The notes under the pieces are model-generated. The model saw nothing but the letters and a program-made list of their open reading frames with translations. It did no database searches and had not been told where the DNA came from. Shown here piece after piece: positions 57,360-64,000 of a stretch of DNA of 64,000 bases. Both the position numbers and the translations under genes were made by a program. The stretch's first letter is position 1. Every line of letters begins with the position of its first letter. The stretch comes from Toxorhynchites rutilus septentrionalis (taxonomy: Eukaryota > Arthropoda > Insecta > Diptera > Culicidae), in assembly GCF_029784135.1 (NCBI RefSeq), contig NC_073746.1, forward strand, positions 297,793,614 through 297,857,613. The letters are read 5' to 3'.

Positions 57360-57597
57360 TGTGGGGCATAGGCAAGACAACCCGATGAGGGTCTACCATC
57401 AGTTCAGCTGTGCGCACGTAAGTTGTCACTTGATGTGCTTACACTCACACCAATGCACCAGTTAGCATAGAACCGAACGAGGCCTTTCATCTCCCTTGCT
57501 CGTCAGTTCATTCGTCAGCAGTCCCACAGGTTGGACGTGCGCTGTGCGGCTCCGCGAAACTCGGGCGATTTGCCAGCGGCGGAATAGCGACCCCACA
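57360..57597 (+). repeat. 3' LTR of the LARD-like element
   Basis: 238 bp, no difference seen from the 5' LTR; followed by TSD GTACG. Confidence 0.93.
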
Positions 57598-57673
57598 GTA
57601 CGGTACAACGATTATACATTGACGAATATCCCCCACGAATATCGTTGGATAGAAGACACTAGCTATTCAAATG
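57598..57673 (+). other. possible short exon adjoining the insertion
   Basis: GTACGGTACAACGATTATAC... is open (VRYNDYTLTNIPHEYRWIED...) and ends in AAATG/GTAAGC, a donor-like site. On the other side of the LTR element the target sequence ends TTTTTTAAAG, acceptor-like. The element may have landed at the edge of an exon. No family recognised. Confidence 0.25.
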
Positions 57674-57799
57674 GTAAGCGAACAATAGGGGAAGGTGGCC
57701 CTGGTCCAACTCCCTAAATTGCAGCGGCTATTCATCACATAAAATTACCATTTTTTGGCAACTGCGACATTGAAATGAGTACTATAACGCATAAACTAT

Positions 57800-58320
57800 G
57801 TTTTATTCTGGTCGGTTCGGTTTATGAGCGCTAAAAAATGGTAAAACAGAGACCAAATCGGAAGAGACCTTAAAAAATGGTGATCCCAAACCGACCTCCC
57901 CATGGTCCTGAACCGGCCATGTACTTCTTGCAGCTAACCTACTCCCAACTGCATGGAAATAGCATACATTCCGAATTATATAGGTAGTGGATGAAAATAG
58001 CTGACGAGCGGAAAACGAATATAATCGTGTTTTGACTTCCGGTTTGCTGAGAATGGCTCCAAATGACCGACAGTGATGGATGTTCCCTCTGATATGGGTA
58101 TTGAGTGAAAGGGCTATAACAACGGAAATCGAATATCGTATTCCGATGGTGGCTTCCGGTTCATTGAAAACGACACTAAAAGACCAAAACTGAAGTTGGA
58201 GATATTGAGTTAGACAAGTGTTAAAGCAAGATGAAGAAAGTGTTAAAGCAAAATGGCGATAGTAAAGAACACATGCACAAATAGAAATACCTGTCATATA
58301 ATATCGAGTTCAAAAACAAA
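57800..58320 (+). repeat. diverged tandem block with ACTTCCGGTTT words
   Basis: Two to three units of about 110 bp sharing TTCCGGTTNNNTGA, AATGGC or ACGACACTAAAAGACC, and AACNGAAATCGAATAT. Similar blocks are common in LINE 3' UTRs. The minus frame 58297-57803 through it is not supported. Confidence 0.5.
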
Positions 58321-58359
58321 ATTGTTATATGTAATGTACATTCATTCATTCATATAAGC

Positions 58360-61300
58360 ACCGTTTTGTTCTACAATATCTTCCAAACAGTTTTTAAATT
58401 CCATCCTCCCAGAGCCTTTTATGGATTTTATCGAAACCCTGCCTCAACATTTATAAGGCAATGGCCACTATATTGCAACCCACAAAAATATTTTTTTCGC
58501 CGCAGAAAAAATATTATCAATATAATCAATAAAATTTTGGCCCCTCCTTGCAATGATCATCTCTCCTGATGTCTAATTTAAATAGAGAGGTCGGAGTATC
58601 ACTGTTTTACAGTGAAATTGTAGTAGTCTTTTCCCTAAATTGGATACATTCAAATTTTTTATTTATAACTTCAATTGTGATGTTTTTGCTCTGTCCGAAA
58701 CTTGGCTTTCTTCGCAAGATGATCTCTCTTTCCACGATTTTAATATTATACGCTCGGACCGTGATGACAGATACGGAGGGGTGCTATTGGGGATCAATAA
58801 GTGGCACTCATTTTTTCGAATTGTCCTTCCACCTATGCTTGTCATACAAACATCAGAGGCAAAGAACTCTGTATTGTCAGCTTGTATTGGCCTCCGAGAG
58901 CTGCAGTTAGCCGCAAGCAACTCTTCGACATGTGCTCACTCCTTCCTGAGCCACGATTGATCTTGGGAGACTTCAACTCTCATGGAACTGCCTGGGGGGA
59001 ACAGTACGACGACAATCGTTCATTGTTGATATATGACCTTTGTAACAACTTCAATATGACCGTTTTGAACACTGGGGAAACAACACGTGTGCCTAAACCT
59101 CCTGCTAACCCAAGTGCTCTTGACCTCTCGCTTTGCTCGAATTCACTATCGTTAGATTGCAAGTGGAATGTAATCCTGGACCCCAACGGTAGTGATCACT
59201 TGCCAATCAAAATTTCCATCACCATTGGGTCGAATTCTTCTGAATCTATAAACATGGCATATGACCTCACAAGACACATTGACTGGAAAAAATATGCGGA
59301 CGCGATTTCTCTAGCCATCAATTCCAGAGATGGTTTGCCTCCGTTGGAGGAGTATAACTTCATTTCTCGTTTGATCTATGACAGCGCGGTTCGCGCTCAA
59401 ATGAAACCCATCCCAGGCTTCACTATCCGTCGAAGGCCTCCCAATCCATGGTGGTATTGCCATTGTTCCAAGCTTTATCAGGATAAATCGAACGCATTTA
59501 AAGCTTTTCGGAAACGTGGTACCATTTAGAATTTTCAAAAGCATTTGGACCTTGAAAATCAATTTAAAAACATGATCAAAGGGAAAAAACTTGCTCATTG
59601 GTTTGTCACGAGAAGCGTCAATGAAAAAATTATGGAAAGTGGCTCGAAACATGAGAAATCGCTCTTCATCGGATGAACGCGAGGAACATTCACATCGATG
59701 GATTTTTAATTTTACACGAAAGGTTTGTCCCGATTCGGCTCCCGTGCAAAGAATTATTGGAGGTATACCACAAGATAGGTACGATCTTGATTCCAAGTTT
59801 TCGATGGTGGAATTCTCCCGTGTTCTCCTTTCATGTAACAATTCGGCTCCAGGATCGGATAGAATTACTCAACTTGTTGAAAAAACTCCCCGATGTGGCG
59901 GAACATCGCTTGTTGAATTTATTCAATAAGTTTCTAGAGCATAATATTGTTCCGGGTGATTGGAGATTAGTACGAATTATAGCTATTCAAAATCCCGGAA
60001 AACCCGCGTCCGACTTCAATTCGTGCCGCTCAATAGCCCAATGCCCAATGCTGTCTTGTATACGGAAATTGTTGGAGAAAATAATCTTGTTTCGCTTTGA
60101 TCGATGGGTTGAAACGAATGGTCTACTCTCAGATACACAATATGGGTTCCGTAGGGGCAAGAGGACGAATGATTGTCTTGCGTTGCTTTCTTCGGAAATT
60201 TAAATGGCTTACGCCCAAAAAAACAAATGGCTTCAGTATTCTTGGACATAAAGGGGGCCTTTGATTCTGTTTCAATAGAGGTTTTGTCAGACAAATTACA
60301 CTCTCGGGGTCTGCCGCCTCTATTGAATAACATGTTATATAACTTGCTTTGCGAGAAACATTTGAATTTTTCTCACGGAGATTCGGCAGTAAGTCGGGTC
60401 TCCTACATGGAACTCCTCCAGGGCTCATGTTTAAGCCCCCTTTTGAACTACTTCTATTTAAGCGACATTCACAATTGCCTTACACAAAATTGCAGCCAAA
60501 GACAACTTGCAGATGATGGAATGGTGTCTGTCGTAGGATCAAACGAATCCGACCTGCAAGAACTCTCACAAGATACTTTGAACAATTTTTCAACCTGGGC
60601 CATTGGGCTAGGGATCGAATTCTTCACGGAGAAAACAGAGATGGTGGTTTTTTCTAGGAAGTATAAACCAGCAAATCCAAAGCTTCAACTTTCGGGTGAA
60701 CCGATCACTCATGCTATGTCATTCAAGTATCTTGGGGTCTGGTTCGACTCCAAATGCACTTGGGGGAATCCATATTAGGTATCTGAGTAAAAAATATCAA
60801 CAAAGAATAAACTTTCTCCGTACAAATACCGGCACCCGGTGGGGAGCCAACCCTGAAAATCTTATAATGTTGTATCGAACAACTATTCTCTCAGTGATGG
60901 AGTATGGCAGTTTCTGTTTCCAATCAGCTGCCAAAACACACCTCATTAAACTCGAGCGAATTCAGTATCTTTGTCTCCGTATTGCGTTGGGATGTATGCC
61001 CTCAACGCATACCATGAGTCTCGAGGTTTTGGCAGGCATACAGGCACTAAAAGATCGCTTCAATTTACTATCTCTGCGGTTCCTCATCTGGTGTAAGGTT
61101 ATGAACCTATTAGTGATCGGAAGTTTTGAGCAACTGATCGTGCTAAGTTTTCACTCTGGATTCATGGCTTCATATCATGAATTCATCTCCATGCAGGTTG
61201 ATCCTTCTTCGTATATTCCCAACCGTGTTTGTTTTCCTGACTACATCAATTCCTCTGTGCATTTTGATCTGTCCATGAAGCAGGATATCCATGGAATATC

Positions 61301-61893
61301 AGATTATCTTCGATCGAGGACCGTTCCAACGATCTTCGATGCAAAGTATGGGGGTATCAATTGTGATAATATGTACTTTACTGATGGGTCCTCTATGAAT
61401 AAGTCCACAGGACTTGGACTGTTCAACGAAATTTTAGCACCACCCACAGTCTTCAGAATACTTGCTCAGTGTATATTGCTGAATTGGCAGCGATACACTG
61501 TGCGCTGGACAGCGTCGCCTAACGACCCGTTGAACAGTATTACATTTTAATGTGAGGCCGGAAAAACACTCGCTGTACTTCCTTGAGAGAATACGAGAAA
61601 TTTTGAGCACTTCAGCCAGACGCTGTTATGTCATTACCTTTGTCTAAGTCCCTCTCATTGCTCAATTCCGGGTAATGAGAGGGCTGACTCATAAGCAAAG
61701 GTAGGTGCGATTGCGTCAGCGTCAAATGGCCATCAATGAATTTTATTCTTTAGTCCGTAAAAATACCATCGCTAACTGGCAACGCAAATGGAACGAAGAT
61801 GAATTGGGCCGGTGGTTCCACTCAATTATTCCTAAGGTTAGCCTCAAAACACAGAACATGCAGGAAAAAATGAAAGATTTTGATTGCTTATAA
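58360..61893 (+). pseudogene. I-clade LINE, decayed, 3' truncated
   Basis: Apurinic endonuclease motifs LSETWLS (about 58690), LILGDFNSHGTAWG (about 58960) and GSDHLPI (about 59190). RT motifs: GSDRI (about 59850), QYGFRRGKRTND (60138), FLDIKGAFDSVS (60239), GSCLSPLL (about 60422) and LADDGM (about 60508) in place of the usual YADD. An RNase H-like block FTDGSSMNKSTGLGLF (about 61378) is what points to the I clade. At least six frame changes and several stops occur. An ORF1 remnant may lie at 58366-58569. The 3' end is lost after WNEDELGRWFHSIIPKVS, where a SINE fragment follows. LINE proteins copy their RNA at a nicked genomic target; this copy is inactive. Confidence 0.88.
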
Positions 61894-61944
61894 CTCGAAC
61901 ATTTCTCGATAGATCGGAAAGATATATTGAGTGGCGTTAACTTT

Positions 61945-62095
61945 CCCTATGGAACTTTTGCCGTCTCGACGTATGCATTAACTAGCGTCATTTATTAATA
62001 CTTAGTTGTGATTTCTTAAGCCAAACAACACGCCTTGAATGTATTCCGATGGACAAGCTCTAGAATACGCGTGACCACAGTGCAAGTCGAAGGAA
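61945..62095 (-). mobile_element. Feilai-type SINE 3' fragment
   Basis: Matches the 3' half of the SINE at 49501-49775 (ACACGCCTTGAATG, CAAGCTCTAGAATACGCGTG, ACCACAGTGCAAG) with about 85% identity. The tRNA head is missing. Confidence 0.8.
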
Positions 62096-62097
62096 GA

Positions 62098-62954
62098 TCG
62101 GGAATATGTTTGCATCAATTAATACGAAATATTTCTACGCATCTATCGCATCTATCACAATTGTTTAATTTTCATGTGATAAACAATTAGACGACTGTGG
62201 AATGTTAAGCGTTATCTAACGCCCTAGCTGCCTCGTTTTGATTGGTCCTATTTACGGTTTCCCCAACACAGACTTCAAAATCGAAGTACCTGGGGAATCC
62301 GCTTCGCAAATACACGCAAGAAGGGGGGAAGGAAGTATGCAAGCTGGAGGAAATTTTGTTCCCATCGAGATATGTTCCCCAACGCAGCCTTCAAAACCAA
62401 TGTGCCTTACATTACATGGTGCTTGTTTGAATTCTTCACTTACACAGCAAATATGTTGAATTCAATTGAATTCGAAAATTGTTTCATTCAGTCAATGGAC
62501 CTGATTCTCGAATACACTTCACGGTGGAAACGAAATAAACGGCACGCCATTGAACTACGTTTTACGAGTTAGTGAAGATAATAAAGAGTTTTCAGGCAGA
62601 ATGAGCACTTTTCAAATAAAAAATCATCAATGAAAATTAACTTCTTCGTATCAAACTGGTATTCAATGTGAGTTGAAAACTTTGTTTTCTTCATGTGATA
62701 TAATAATCTCATACGAAAATTTCATCTGAAGATAATTTGATATTACAATGATAAGTTTAGTGGGAAACTAATCTCGTATCAAATGTCGATACACTACCGT
62801 TGTCATCGCGAATACGTTTCATTCCGTTTCCACCGTGAAGTGTATTCGAAGTGTATTCGAGAATCAGGCCCAATAATTTAATCAACACAAACAATTGATT
62901 ACTAATCCAACGGTAGTCCCACGTCAGCCTTGCGGTTATATCATAGATATAACC
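62098..62954 (+). mobile_element. HINE-like element, 5' truncated plus copy
   Basis: 62150-62400 is the inverse of copy D sequence at 27860-27980 plus its minisatellite. The 3' end has GGTAGTCCCACGTCAGCC at 62912 and the stem-loop 62934-62954 (GGTTATATC, ATA, GATATAACC, all nine pairs intact). It is interrupted by the TIR element at 62497-62871. Confidence 0.65.
62497..62871. mobile_element. 375-bp MITE with GGNCCTGATTCTCG ends
   Basis: Left CCTGATTCTCGAATACACTT, then CACGGTGGAAACG, is mirrored at the right end, where GAAGTGTATTCGA is duplicated in tandem. AAT lies on both sides (62494-62496, 62872-62874), possibly a 3- or 4-bp TSD. The interior shares words with 42370-42440 and 48690-48770. 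Confidence 0.75.
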
Positions 62955-64000
62955 CACCCATTGTTTAGGCTTTATTTGTATTTATTTTAAGAAGAGGGTG
63001 AAAACTTAAATGAAAAAACACCCGAAAATGTGTTTTCTTCATCTTCATTCAGTTTTAATAGTCATCTAATTCAGCCTCCTCAAAGTGAGAAAGGAAGATT
63101 CGAGTTCTCCCTGTTATTGATTGGGAGTGCGCAACTGAATATAATTCATGAAAGGCTAAAGAGCATAACATAAAAACGTACATAATAAACGATTGTGGTT
63201 TCATTGGTGTGAGAATCAGAACATACCATAAATGCATGCTCGAGAAAAAACATATTGTCCACATTTCATACAATTGTAGTTTGTAGTTTTTTGGGTTATT
63301 TTTTGAATAGAAGAATGTAAAACGACCTTCTACATAGTTACCAGATGATGAAAGTTCTGGAATTTCAAGTTTTCATATTTCTAATGTTTTTTGTCTCTGT
63401 GTTCTTGGTGAACTAAGAACTAATACCTGTTTTTTGATAGGGCATAAAAAGATGATATAAAAGGATTTCTATGAACTTCCTGTGACTTTTCTTTTCGATA
63501 TTTCAATATCGATTTTCGATATATTGAAAAAAATATCCTCGAAACTGTAACTGTAAAAAATAACCATAAGCAACAGATAAGTTTATAGTTCACAGTTTAC
63601 CATCCTTCCACAAGTGCAATTCTTTCACAAGTGTGTAAATGTGTGCTCATTGTATTTAGCGAATAACTATACGAAAGTCAAACATTTGTATTTTGCTTTT
63701 GCACGTATGAATCTAACGACGAATAATATATGAATCCATTATATCCAATAAATATTCCACGCCACTAACATCAATTTATACATTTCATTGAACAATATTC
63801 TAAAATAGGGAAAAAATCACTTGTCCAAAAATATATACTCGCGTCGGTGTCTCAGACCGAAAGTGTTACAAAAGTGACACACCAAAACATGTGATACGCA
63901 AAAGCTAGGCGCAAATTAACCCATTAACGACCAAGCTGTAAAAATTATTTTTTTGACAAAAGCCATTGGTGTAATTTCGATTATTGACGCTAAAGGAACT
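62955..64000. other. unassigned DNA
   Basis: No gene, TIR pair or known repeat recognised up to the window end. Confidence 0.4.

Larger units (their letters stand above)
54247..57597 (+). mobile_element. non-autonomous LTR retrotransposon (LARD-like), young
   Basis: Two 238-bp LTRs with TGTGGGG...CCCCACA ends, read as identical, and a perfect 5-bp TSD GTACG (54242-54246, 57598-57602). An 18-nt primer site follows the 5' LTR and a polypurine tract precedes the 3' LTR. The 2.9-kb interior has no pol and at best a gag scrap (54643-54835). It contains a Mutator-like foldback insertion and a short tandem repeat. Mobilisation must rely on another element's proteins. Confidence 0.93.

Noticed and set aside
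58663..58920. Minus-strand frames over the LINE endonuclease region
   Set aside because: Shadow frames of the plus-strand I-clade LINE.

Overview
The window reads as an intergenic, transposon-saturated stretch of an insect nuclear genome, most likely a culicine mosquito. The inference rests on AT-rich spacer DNA with long (TA)n runs, a tRNA-derived SINE of the Feilai type known from Aedes, an errantivirus-type LTR retrotransposon, I-clade and CR1/L2-like LINE pieces, a hAT and mariner mixture, and spliceosomal-type introns. No rRNA, functional tRNA, CRISPR array or bacterial-type operon is visible.

Layout. 0-1.4 kb: a TA microsatellite and a decayed IS630/Tc1/mariner-type element. 1.8-9.3 kb: two copies of a dispersed element family (called HINE-like here: Helentron-like rolling-circle relatives, with a palindromic 5' motif GACGTAGNNCTACGTC and a 3' stem-loop), a hAT-like MITE and a Mutator-like MITE. 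9.6-12.1 kb: a minisatellite, a possible promoter and a small hAT-like MITE. 12.1-16.5 kb: the most interesting unit, a 4.3-kb element with terminal inverted repeats (TIRs) and an AATT flank, carrying a multi-exon DUF7869-type gene with a plausible D/D/D-E core. 16.5-22.6 kb: dispersed repeats, two more HINE-like copies, a long-TIR element and a LINE 3' tail. 22.8-29.6 kb: a CR1/L2-like reverse transcriptase fragment, then a four-level nest (mariner > hAT > HINE-like copy D > HINE-like copy C). 29.6-34 kb: a large palindrome, a TA-flanked MITE and unassigned DNA. 34.0-41.6 kb: a (TA)n tract split by a young errantivirus-type element (gag, pol, env) with identical-looking LTRs but a broken pol and env. 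41.6-49.8 kb: a LINE tail, Helitron copies in tandem, a retroposon with two poly(A) tracts, MITEs and a SINE. 50.9-53.4 kb: a piggyBac-type MITE, a tandem repeat with YY1/Pho-like motifs, and an XPG/asteroid-like PIN-domain gene with one internal TGA. 54.2-57.6 kb: a young non-autonomous LTR element with an apparently perfect tRNA-Arg primer site, itself containing a Mutator-like foldback insertion. 58.4-61.9 kb: a decayed I-clade LINE. 61.9-64 kb: a SINE fragment, a HINE-like 3' end and unassigned DNA.

Almost everything can be ordered in time by nesting, empty sites and target-site duplications (TSDs). The only gene-like candidates that are not obvious mobile elements are the PIN-domain gene at 52.3-53.4 kb, a possible small exon at 57.6 kb and a duplicated exon-like unit at 47.3-48.2 kb. 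Family names are from recognition of motifs only; no database search was possible.
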